Made by a program: the position numbers and the translations under genes
The notes under the pieces: generated by a model
Told to the model about the DNA's origin: nothing
Databases searched by the model: none
What the model saw: the letters and a program-made list of their open reading frames with translations, nothing else
Part shown: piece after piece, positions 1 to 5,953 of the stretch
How positions within the stretch are numbered: the first letter of the stretch is position 1
How the letters are laid out: each line of letters opens with the position of its first letter
NCBI GenBank assembly: GCA_964412785.1
Contig: CAYPQD010000067.1
Location: 1-11,843, forward strand
DNA: 11,843 nt
Direction of reading: 5' to 3'
DNA from: UBA5336 sp964412785
GTDB taxonomy: Bacteria; Pseudomonadota; Alphaproteobacteria; Caulobacterales; Hyphomonadaceae

Positions 1-19
1 AGTCGGATTTCGGGAGGCA

Positions 20-403
20 ATGCGGCGCTATCACCGCGTGTTCTGGCCGATCACGGCGCTTTACCTCCTTTGCATGTTCGGCGGGGAGATCCTGCTGGAG
101 TACAATGACCCCGCGCCCGTCTGGCTGAAGGTGGCCGTCTCGCTGGCGGCCGCCCTGCCCGTGTCCGCGCTTCTTTTCTTCATCCTGCGCTATTTCGAGG
201 AGACCGACGAGTACACCGCCAAGCGCCAGTACAAGGCCTTCGCCCAGGCCGCCGCCGTTACCATGACGGCGATCTTCATCGTCGGCTTCCTGCAGTTCTT
301 CGATGCCATGGCGAGTTTCGACGTGTTCTGGTTCGGCCCGGCCTTCCTGATGCTGTGGGGGCTCGCCTATTGCCGCCAGTGCCTTGCGGGCAAGACCGTC
401 TGA
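20..403 (+). CDS. Small four-helix integral membrane protein, unknown function
   Basis: A 127-residue protein with four hydrophobic segments, at about residues 8-26, 35-58, 74-94 and 101-118, and a short charged loop (EETDEYTAKRQYK) between helices 2 and 3. It is almost certainly an inner-membrane protein; no catalytic motif is visible. GGGAGG at 12-17 lies only two bases before the ATG, which is unusually close. The frame is also open upstream to the window edge, so the true start could lie outside the window. Its stop codon shares a base with the start of the downstream XRE regulator, so the two are very likely co-transcribed and translationally coupled. Small membrane proteins paired with a compact XRE regulator are a recurring bacterial arrangement, usually autoregulatory. 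That role is inferred here. Confidence 0.75.
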   Translation: MRRYHRVFWPITALYLLCMFGGEILLEYNDPAPVWLKVAVSLAAALPVSALLFFILRYFEETDEYTAKRQYKAFAQAAAVTMTAIFIVGFLQFFDAMASFDVFWFGPAFLMLWGLAYCRQCLAGKTV

Positions 404-621
404 TGGAGAACCGGCTGAGACTGCTGCGGACCGGGCGCGGCTGGAGCCAGGCCGCGCTCGCCGACCAGCTCGGGGTCTCGCGCCAGTCGATCAATGCGAT
501 TGAGACGGGGCGATATGATCCCTCCCTGCCGCTCGCCTTCGCCATTGCCGGCCTGTTCAGCCTGAAGATCGAAGACATATTCACACCGCCCGCCTCGCCG
601 CAGGAGCAGGCTGCCGAATAG
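403..621 (+). CDS. Compact XRE-family (Cro/C1-type) transcriptional regulator
   Basis: A 72-residue protein that is essentially one helix-turn-helix domain. Residues 14-36 (WSQAALADQLGVSRQSINAIETG) form the DNA-binding unit, followed by RYDPSLPLAFAIAGLF and the IEDIF ending typical of the short YgzD-like XRE regulators. The start at 403 is chosen because its A is also the last base of the upstream stop codon (TGATG), and the protein then begins exactly where this family normally starts (MENRLRLLR). An in-frame ATG at 355 lies inside the membrane gene and would add a tail the family lacks. It probably controls its own operon and may respond through the membrane partner; neither is shown by the sequence. 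The protein is cytoplasmic and probably dimeric. Confidence 0.88.
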   Translation: MENRLRLLRTGRGWSQAALADQLGVSRQSINAIETGRYDPSLPLAFAIAGLFSLKIEDIFTPPASPQEQAAE

Positions 622-634
622 GCGCCCGGCCACT

Positions 635-1084
635 TCAGTAGCGCCGGATCAGGTAGACCCCGACACCGAGGAGCGCGACGCCGAGAAGGCGGGGCCAGCT
701 TGCCTCGCGCACCGCCTGCCCGAGCAGGCCGTAATGGTCGTAGACCACCGCTGCGGTGAGCTGGCCGGCGATGAAGGCGCTGACATAGGTGGCGACCCCG
801 ATCTTCGGCACGGCCCAGGCCGCGAGGCTGACCACGACCGCACCCATCAGCCCGCCGAGCCAGGCCCACCAGGGTGCGACCTGCACGGCATGGCCGACGG
901 GAAGGTCATGGCGAAGCGCCAGGTTCAGGGCAAACAGGGCGAGCCAGCCGACGCTGAACGAGATCAGTGCCGCCTGAAGCGGCCCGCCCATCGCCACCGC
1001 CATGCGCCCGTTGATGACGCCCTGCGCGGCAATCATCGCTCCGGCCAGCAGCGCCAGCGCAATCATCAGGTGGGTAACCTGCAT
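635..1084 (-). CDS. DMT-superfamily membrane protein of the YdcZ (DUF606) type
   Basis: A 149-residue hydrophobic protein with about five transmembrane segments (roughly residues 5-22, 34-56, 73-94, 96-116 and 131-147). The N-terminal pattern GAMIAAQGVINGRMAVAMG, followed by PLQAALISFSVG, is characteristic of the YdcZ/DUF606 branch of the drug/metabolite transporters, and the length fits this five-helix half-size family. Such proteins are thought to work as homo- or heterodimers; the substrate is unknown. GGGGAGG lies five bases before the ATG and fixes the start. The gene is convergent with the XRE regulator (13 bases between stop codons) and divergent from the PhzF-like gene, with a 128-base shared upstream region. 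Family assignment is fairly sure; transport substrate cannot be called. Confidence 0.85.
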   Translation of the reverse strand: MQVTHLMIALALLAGAMIAAQGVINGRMAVAMGGPLQAALISFSVGWLALFALNLALRHDLPVGHAVQVAPWWAWLGGLMGAVVVSLAAWAVPKIGVATYVSAFIAGQLTAAVVYDHYGLLGQAVREASWPRLLGVALLGVGVYLIRRY

Positions 1085-1212
1085 GCCTTCCTCCCCGGAT
1101 GCGGCGCGCCGCCTTCAGGCCGCCTCAACTCGCCCGCAGAAATCATCGCTGGGCCGCCAGGGGCGACCCGGCTATCAGGGATGTTGCCAGGAGACCCGAG
1201 GAGCCCGGCGCC

Positions 1213-2028
1213 ATGCCCCTTCCCTTCTACCAGGTCGATGCGTTCGCAGGCCGCGCGTTCGAAGGCAACCCCGCCTGCGTGGTGCGCCTCGTCGATGGCT
1301 TTCTGCCGGACCGGACGCTGCAGGCGATCGCGGCGGAGAACAATGTCTCCGAGACCGCCTTCATCGTGCCGCTCAGCGGGGCGCGCCACCGCCTGCGCTG
1401 GTTCACGCCAACGCGGGAGGTGCCGCTGTGCGGCCATGCGACGCTGGCGGCTGCGCACGTGCTGTTCCACGAGCTTGGCAATCCGGCCGGGACGTTGGAA
1501 TTCGAGACCAGCAGCGCCGGCACGCTGCGCGTCAGCCGCGCTCCGGACGGACTACTGATGGACCTGCCGTCGGCGCCGGTGCGCCAGGTGGCCGTGACGG
1601 ACGCGCTCGCCGATGCGCTGGGGCGCAAGCCGCGCGAGGCCTGGCTTGGCACCTATACCGCCGCGGTCTTCGAGACGCCGGAGCAGGTGGAGGCGCTGCG
1701 ACCCGACGGGGCGGCGCTGGCGAGCCTTGGCGCGGAGGCGGCCTATGGCCCCGGCCATGTCGGCTGCCTCGCGCCCGGCGGACCGGACGGGGCCGATGTC
1801 ACAAGCCGCTTCTTTGCTCCGGGCTCGGGCATTGCCGAGGACCCTGCGACCGGCTCATGGTACGCCATGCTGGCCCCGCTGATGGCGGCACGCGGCCAGG
1901 ACGGCCCGCTCCGGTCCTTCCAGGCCTTTCCCGGGCGCGGCGCGCAGGCGGCGTTTCGCCTCGCTGGTGACCGGGTGGAGATATCAGGTCGGGCGGTTAC
2001 AGTCATCGCCGGGAATCTGCGCCTCTGA
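1213..2028 (+). CDS. PhzF-family isomerase/epimerase
   Basis: A 271-residue protein of the PhzF fold (diaminopimelate epimerase-like, two pseudo-symmetric halves). It opens with the typical FYQVDAFAGRAFEGNPACVV. The conserved acidic catalytic position is visible as E47 in NNVSETAF. LCGHATLAAAHVL (72-84) and FAPGSGIAEDPATGS (ending near residue 215) are the two signature stretches. Usually the last is followed by a small residue; here it is a tryptophan (GSWYAM), which may reshape the pocket. The start at 1213 is preferred over an in-frame ATG at 1099 because GAGGAG at 1198-1203 precedes it by nine bases and the family begins here. Family members isomerise small metabolites, but most have unknown substrates, and no phenazine genes lie nearby. 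The neighbouring divergent YdcZ transporter could share a promoter region. Confidence 0.9.
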   Translation: MPLPFYQVDAFAGRAFEGNPACVVRLVDGFLPDRTLQAIAAENNVSETAFIVPLSGARHRLRWFTPTREVPLCGHATLAAAHVLFHELGNPAGTLEFETSSAGTLRVSRAPDGLLMDLPSAPVRQVAVTDALADALGRKPREAWLGTYTAAVFETPEQVEALRPDGAALASLGAEAAYGPGHVGCLAPGGPDGADVTSRFFAPGSGIAEDPATGSWYAMLAPLMAARGQDGPLRSFQAFPGRGAQAAFRLAGDRVEISGRAVTVIAGNLRL

Positions 2029-2039
2029 CACAGGCTGGT

Positions 2040-3014
2040 TCAGCGCAGGTATTCAAGGCAGGCATAGTGCGCCTTCTCCCATTCGGCATTGGTCGCCGCG
2101 ATCAGTTCGCGCAGCTTCGCCACGGCCTCGGCGTCTGCATACCCCATCTCGGCGGCCGCCTCGGCGATGTGGCTGCCGCCATCGAGCCAGCCAAGGTCGC
2201 GCTCCGCCTCGGCGCGGGCCAGCGCGCCCTTGTAGCGCACCAGGTCGGGGCTAAGCGCCTTGACCAACACGGCCGTCTGGCAGCCGCAATAGCGCGTCGT
2301 GCTGCCGCCCGCCTCGCACTGCATCCGCATGGCAAGCGCCGGATCGGACGCGTCGGCGCGCGCTTCGAGGCTCGCAGCCGGGCCGGCGACCGCCGCTTCA
2401 GCGCCGCGCTGGCCGTCGGGGTCCGTGACCGCGCAGGCCTCGCGGAAATTGCCGAGGGCCGCGCGCGCCGCAGTGTTCACCGCCACCCCGTCGCCAAGCC
2501 CCAGACCGGCAGTGACCGCCTGCGCCGCCTCGCTGGCAGGCGCGCCGGCGCTGACAGCCTCGTCGAAGCGCGAGGCAATGCAGCCGCAGTCCATCGAATA
2601 GCCGGAGCTGGCGCAGGTCTCGACCAGGGCGCGGGCCTCTTCCGAAACGGTCGAGTTGGGCCGGTCGGCCGCACCGGCACTGAGGCAGGCGGTGCCGACC
2701 TGCATTACCGCCGGCACGCGGATGGCTATCCGGCTCATCGCCTCGGGAGAGGCCTTGGCCACCGCCGCCCCGTCGCCCATTCCCATGGAGGCCAGCGCCA
2801 TGTCGACCAGCAGCAGCTGGTCACCCTCATCAAGCCCGGCGCTCGCCTCGACGAAGGTGTCGCTCACACAGTTGCAATCGAGTGCAGACGGTGCCGCAAT
2901 GCAGGCCTTCGCCAACACCGAGGCTGTGCCTTCGCCAGAATCGGCGCGAGCAAGCGCGGCGCCTGCCAAACCGATCGCAAGTGCCACAACCCTGCGGCTC
3001 CAGTTCCTGTGCAC
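2040..3014 (-). CDS. Exported twelve-cysteine protein with three four-cysteine modules (paralogue A)
   Basis: A 324-residue protein not recognised as any named family. It begins with a clear signal peptide (MHRNWSRRVVALAIGLAG, cleavage near ALARA/DSGEG), so it is exported, probably to the periplasm. The mature part has exactly twelve cysteines in three repeats of C-x8/9-C-x-C followed by a fourth cysteine 48-73 residues later. The CxC sites are DCNC, DCGC and YCGC; the fourth cysteines are in TACLSAG, EACAVTD and YACLEYLR. After CxC, modules 1 and 2 share a V/I-x-x-x-F-x-E-A-like helix start. The third continues differently (LSPDLVRYKGALARAEAERD). The order and spacing are matched in the gene 90 bases upstream, so the two arose by tandem duplication. 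The GTG start at 3014 is chosen for its ribosome site and signal peptide. Disulfides or metal binding are plausible but unproven. Confidence 0.85.
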   Translation of the reverse strand: MHRNWSRRVVALAIGLAGAALARADSGEGTASVLAKACIAAPSALDCNCVSDTFVEASAGLDEGDQLLLVDMALASMGMGDGAAVAKASPEAMSRIAIRVPAVMQVGTACLSAGAADRPNSTVSEEARALVETCASSGYSMDCGCIASRFDEAVSAGAPASEAAQAVTAGLGLGDGVAVNTAARAALGNFREACAVTDPDGQRGAEAAVAGPAASLEARADASDPALAMRMQCEAGGSTTRYCGCQTAVLVKALSPDLVRYKGALARAEAERDLGWLDGGSHIAEAAAEMGYADAEAVAKLRELIAATNAEWEKAHYACLEYLR

Positions 3015-3019
3015 GGTTT

Positions 3020-3027
3020 CTCTCCCC
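3020..3027 (-). promoter_or_regulatory. Ribosome binding site fixing a GTG start
   Basis: Read on the minus strand, GGGGAGAG lies five bases before the GTG at 3014. It decides the start of paralogue A: the upstream TTG codons in the same frame lack such a site, and starting at the GTG gives a clean signal peptide. Confidence 0.7.
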
Positions 3028-3071
3028 GTCAGCCTCACCAACAAGGTCAAGAGTAGAGCGGTTCGCTGGCC

Positions 3072-3103
3072 AAAAAAAGGCGCAGGCTGTGAACAAGCCG
3101 GCC
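3072..3103 (-). terminator. Possible intrinsic terminator after paralogue B
   Basis: On the minus strand, just after the stop codon of paralogue B, an imperfect hairpin forms. The inner stem is GGCT/AGCC around loop TGTTCAC, and the outer pair is GGC/GCC. It is followed immediately by seven T residues (3078-3072). The stem is short and interrupted, so some read-through into paralogue A is likely. It may tune the ratio of the two paralogues. Confidence 0.4.
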
Positions 3104-3104
3104 A

Positions 3105-4076
3105 CTATTGCAGGGTGAGGCAGGCAAGCCGGCGTTGTTCGGACAGCAACTCGTCCGACATCACTGAATTGGCCTCACCGAGCAGCGCCTTGCCCTCGGC
3201 CAGGTCGAGGCCGAGCGCCGCAATTGCCTCAGCCGGCGGGTCGGCGCCGGCCCGCCGCTCCAACGCAGCCATCGCCTCCAGCCGGGCGCTTTCGCCGCGC
3301 AGGCGGAAGGCTTGCGGGCTCAGTTGGCGCTCCAGCATGGCGATCTCACAGGTGCAATTCTCCGGCGAAATGCCGAAGCTCTGGCATTCCATCGAGATCG
3401 CTTCAGCCGGACTGGCCGCAGCCCGGTCGGCCAGGCTCGGCGCGGGCCGCCCGGCTGCCTGAAGGCCAATCGCAATGGCAGCCTCGTCAGGCACCGCGCA
3501 GGCATCGATGAAATGTCCGGGTGCCTCAAAGGCCTCGGCATACTGCAACGCCTCCGCATCGGGCCAGTCTGACAGGTCGCGTGCGGCGTCAACGCCGAGA
3601 ACCTCCAACATGACGGACTGCATCATTGCCTGTCCGGTGGCGTCGAAGTCCCCGGCCGCCCGGTCGAAGGCATCGCCGACGCAGGCGCAGTCGATCGGCA
3701 GAATTGAGCCTTTGCAGCGTTGCGTGATGTCGGCGCGGATCGCCTCCCGGCCCTCGGCGCTCGCCGCCGTGCCACTCTTGCAGGTCTCCGGCAGGATGAC
3801 CATCGGCTCGATCCGCTCCACAATCTGCATCAACACCTCGGGCCTCTGCTCCTCGAAGCTGGGGCCGCCGAGCACCGAGGCGCCTAGATTGGCGAGTGCT
3901 TTGGCTGCGACTGGATCAAGGCCGGCCGCCTGCGCATCATAGGTCTCGCCGACGCAGGCGCAGTCGAGCTTGAAGTCGGACCCCTGGCAGGCCGTGATCA
4001 GGTCGGTCCGGCCGCTCTCGGCCAGCGCCGGCGCGGCGAACATGAGGGCGATCAGGGCAATCAGGATTTGCTGCAT
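3105..4076 (-). CDS. Exported twelve-cysteine protein with three four-cysteine modules (paralogue B)
   Basis: A 323-residue protein, almost the same length as its downstream paralogue. The signal peptide MQQILIALIALMFAAPALA is followed by E, with a classic AxA cleavage site. The mature chain has exactly twelve cysteines in three modules: C-x8-C-x-C (LDCACVGETYD), C-x8-C-x-C (IDCACVGDAFD) and C-x9-C-x-C (ENCTCEIAML). Each has a fourth cysteine 57-75 residues later (PETCKSG, IDACAVP, LACLTLQ at the C-terminus). The x8, x8, x9 order and the LSP...R...A...A pattern of module 3 match paralogue A. GGAGG five bases before the ATG at 4076 fixes the start; a much longer in-frame extension runs antisense through serC and is not real. 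The gene is divergent from serC (174 bases between starts). Function is unknown; it is probably a periplasmic protein with disulfides. Confidence 0.87.
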   Translation of the reverse strand: MQQILIALIALMFAAPALAESGRTDLITACQGSDFKLDCACVGETYDAQAAGLDPVAAKALANLGASVLGGPSFEEQRPEVLMQIVERIEPMVILPETCKSGTAASAEGREAIRADITQRCKGSILPIDCACVGDAFDRAAGDFDATGQAMMQSVMLEVLGVDAARDLSDWPDAEALQYAEAFEAPGHFIDACAVPDEAAIAIGLQAAGRPAPSLADRAAASPAEAISMECQSFGISPENCTCEIAMLERQLSPQAFRLRGESARLEAMAALERRAGADPPAEAIAALGLDLAEGKALLGEANSVMSDELLSEQRRLACLTLQ

Positions 4077-4222
4077 GGGAGCCTCCCGTCTGGCGTTGGC
4101 CCTTACATGTGTACGCAAACGCAGGCGGCAACCGGACAGGCGCTCCGCCAGGCCGGGCCCTATCGCTGCGGCGCGATCCATGCCATATACCGCTCGGGCC
4201 AGGCGCCCCCAACGGTGCCCAG

Positions 4223-4250
4223 CCCATCTGCAAGGATGGGAGTACACTCG
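4223..4250 (+). promoter_or_regulatory. serC leader hairpin overlapping the Shine-Dalgarno (candidate serC RNA motif)
   Basis: CCCATC (4223-4228) and GATGGG (4235-4240) form a perfect six-base-pair hairpin with loop TGCAAG. The Shine-Dalgarno of serC, GGGAG (4238-4242), starts inside the 3' arm, so the folded RNA would hide part of the ribosome site. From memory, a short conserved RNA called the serC motif has been described just upstream of serC in Alphaproteobacteria. This is in the right place and of the right size, but I cannot test it against the covariance model. The rest of the 174-base leader contains more GC-rich inverted repeats. Translational control is inference. Confidence 0.5.
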
Positions 4251-5417
4251 ATGCAGACCACCGTGTCCAAGCCGGCCACGCGCCCCGCGTGCCCGCATTT
4301 TTCCTCGGGTCCGACGGCCAAGCGCCCCGGCTTTGATCTCCAGAGACTTCAGTCCGCTGCCTTCGGCCGCTCGCACCGCGCGAAAGACGCGAAAGCGAAG
4401 CTGAAAGAGGCCATCGACCGCACGAAAGCGATTCTCGGCCTGCCGGAGGAGTACCGGGTCGCCATCGTCCCGGCCTCCGACACCGGCGCGGTGGAGATGT
4501 GCATGTGGTCCATGCTCGGCCAGCGCCCTGTGGACGTGTTCGCCTGGGAGAGCTTCGGCAAGGACTGGGTCACCGATGCGGTGAAGCAGCTGAAACTCGA
4601 AGACTGCGAAATCCACACCGCCGATTACGGCGAACTGCCGGATTTCGATGCCGCTCGCGATGATGCCGACATCGTCTTTACCTGGAATGGCACGACATCC
4701 GGCGTGCGCGTACCGGACGCAGACTGGATCAGGGCAAACCCTGAGCGTGTCGTGATCAATGACGCCACATCGGCGGTGTTTGCCCAGGATATCGAGTGGG
4801 AGAAGTGCGACGTCGTCACCTATTCCTGGCAGAAGGTGCTTGGCGGGGAGGCGGCCCATGGCATGCTGATCCTCTCGCCCAATGCCGTAAGGCGGCTGGA
4901 GAGCTACACGCCGGACCGTCCCCTCCCCAAGATTTTCCGCATGACCAAGGGCGGCAAGCTGAATGAGGGCCTGTTCCAGGGCGAGACCATCAACACGCCG
5001 AGCATGTTGTGTGTGGAGGACTATCTGCAGGCGCTCGACTGGGCGGAGAGTGTCGGCGGCCTTGAGGGCCTGAAGGCGCGCTGCGACGCGAGCCTCGCCA
5101 TTCTGGCGGACTGGGTCGCGCGAACGGATTATATCGATTTTCTCTGCCCCGACCCGGCGGTGCGCTCCAATACTGGCGTGACATTCAAATTCACCGATCC
5201 CCGCGTGGCAGGCCTCGATACCGATTCGCAGCAGTCTTTCGTGAAGAAGCTGGTCGGCATGCTGGACAAGGAAGGTGTTGGCTTCGATTTCGCCGGTTAT
5301 CGCGACGCGCCTCCCGGCCTGCGCATCTGGTGCGGCGCGACGGTTGAGCCGTCTGATGTGGAGAAGCTGACGCCCTGGATCGACTGGGCGTTCTGCGAAG
5401 CTGCTGGCAGCCTCTAG
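4251..5417 (+). CDS. serC: Phosphoserine aminotransferase
   Basis: A 388-residue PLP-dependent class V aminotransferase. It converts 3-phosphohydroxypyruvate and glutamate to phosphoserine and 2-oxoglutarate, the second step of serine biosynthesis (a related activity can serve pyridoxine synthesis). The N-terminus has FSSGPTAKRPGF and SHRAKDAKAKLKEAI, typical of the longer archaeal/alphaproteobacterial SerC rather than the E. coli form. NGTTSGVRVP (146-155) and the PLP-contacting aspartate D171 in NDATSAVF precede the Schiff-base lysine K195 in SWQKVLGGE. ATG 4251 is chosen because GGGAG (4238-4242) stands eight bases upstream and the protein then begins where the family does; the frame is open further upstream without homology. 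serA follows after one small damaged gene, consistent with one transcript. The enzyme is cytoplasmic. A hairpin overlapping the ribosome site may regulate it. Confidence 0.96.
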   Translation: MQTTVSKPATRPACPHFSSGPTAKRPGFDLQRLQSAAFGRSHRAKDAKAKLKEAIDRTKAILGLPEEYRVAIVPASDTGAVEMCMWSMLGQRPVDVFAWESFGKDWVTDAVKQLKLEDCEIHTADYGELPDFDAARDDADIVFTWNGTTSGVRVPDADWIRANPERVVINDATSAVFAQDIEWEKCDVVTYSWQKVLGGEAAHGMLILSPNAVRRLESYTPDRPLPKIFRMTKGGKLNEGLFQGETINTPSMLCVEDYLQALDWAESVGGLEGLKARCDASLAILADWVARTDYIDFLCPDPAVRSNTGVTFKFTDPRVAGLDTDSQQSFVKKLVGMLDKEGVGFDFAGYRDAPPGLRIWCGATVEPSDVEKLTPWIDWAFCEAAGSL

Positions 5418-5436
5418 CCGTTACAGGGCCAGGCCC

Positions 5437-5952
5437 ATGCAGGTCACTCTTCGTCCCGCGACACGCGCTGACATCCCATTGCTTCAGGCTCGGGACAAGG
5501 AACCGCATGTGCGGGTCCCTGATCGGAATTCCGGCAAGGGTGGCGGCAGGGAATGGCAAGACGAAATCGCGGCGGGCCTTGCCGGCTTGTGGCATTTCCT
5601 CGCCGGAACGGGTGGCACGCCCACCGGCTGCGTCGAGGTGATCGATCCAGCCGTCGAGCCCGCGACGTATTGGGGTCCGATGCCGGAAGGGTTCCGCGCC
5701 ATCGATATCCGGATCGGTCCGGCGGAGTGGCTCGGTCGCGCTGCCGGAATGCAGGTGATGCGCCTCGCACGCGGGTTCTGTTTCGCGGCGCCATCGGTTC
5801 ACACGGGTCCCGATCGATCCTCTCGAAAGCAATACCCGCGCGCACCGTTTCTACCAGCGCTGCGGTTCACTCCGGTCGGATGTCGCGACTTCGACGGCGG
5901 CCAGTGCCTTGTTCATGAATTGAAACGCGCCGACTGGCGCAAGGAGTCCTGA
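5437..5952 (+). pseudogene. GNAT acetyltransferase (AAC(6')-like) with two compensating frameshifts
   Basis: The frame stays open for 171 codons. The start (VTLRPATRADIPLLQARD), the middle (GCVEVIDPAVEPATYWG, EGFRAIDIRIG) and the end (FTPVGCRDFDGGQCLVHELKRADW) match GNAT acetyltransferases of the aminoglycoside 6'-acetyltransferase-like group. Between about 5807 and 5866 the current frame reads GPDRSSRKQYPRAP, unlike the family. The +1-shifted frame instead reads IDPLESNTRAHRFYQRCG, the conserved C-terminal motif. An extra base near 5803-5808 and a missing base near 5866-5867 explain this. The acetyl-CoA loop (normally R-G-x-G-T) is also degraded to GRAAGM. The gene lies 19 bases after serC and one base before the serA ATG, and the serA ribosome site is in its last codons. 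It is either a decaying gene kept open or a sequence with two indel errors. Confidence 0.7.
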
Positions 5953-5953
5953 A

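Noticed and set aside
1101..1112. Perfect 12-bp palindrome GCGGCGCGCCGC between the divergent YdcZ-like and PhzF-like genes
   Set aside because: Simple GC-only palindromes are expected by chance at this base composition; no second copy or half-site pattern was seen.
734..1970. Plus-strand long frames overlapping the YdcZ-like and PhzF-like genes
   Set aside because: They conflict with recognised genes and have low-complexity Arg/Pro/Ala composition.
2067..3056. Plus-strand open frame of 329 codons
   Set aside because: It is antisense to cysteine protein A, has an Arg/Ala/His-rich composition typical of shadow frames, and lacks a start signal.
4068..4250. Extension of serC by 61 residues upstream
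   Set aside because: No family similarity in the added part; GGGAG precedes the ATG at 4251 at a normal distance.
4077..4859. In-frame upstream extension of the minus-strand twelve-cysteine protein B to 584 residues
   Set aside because: It runs antisense through serC and its leader; a ribosome site and a signal peptide mark the real start at 4076.
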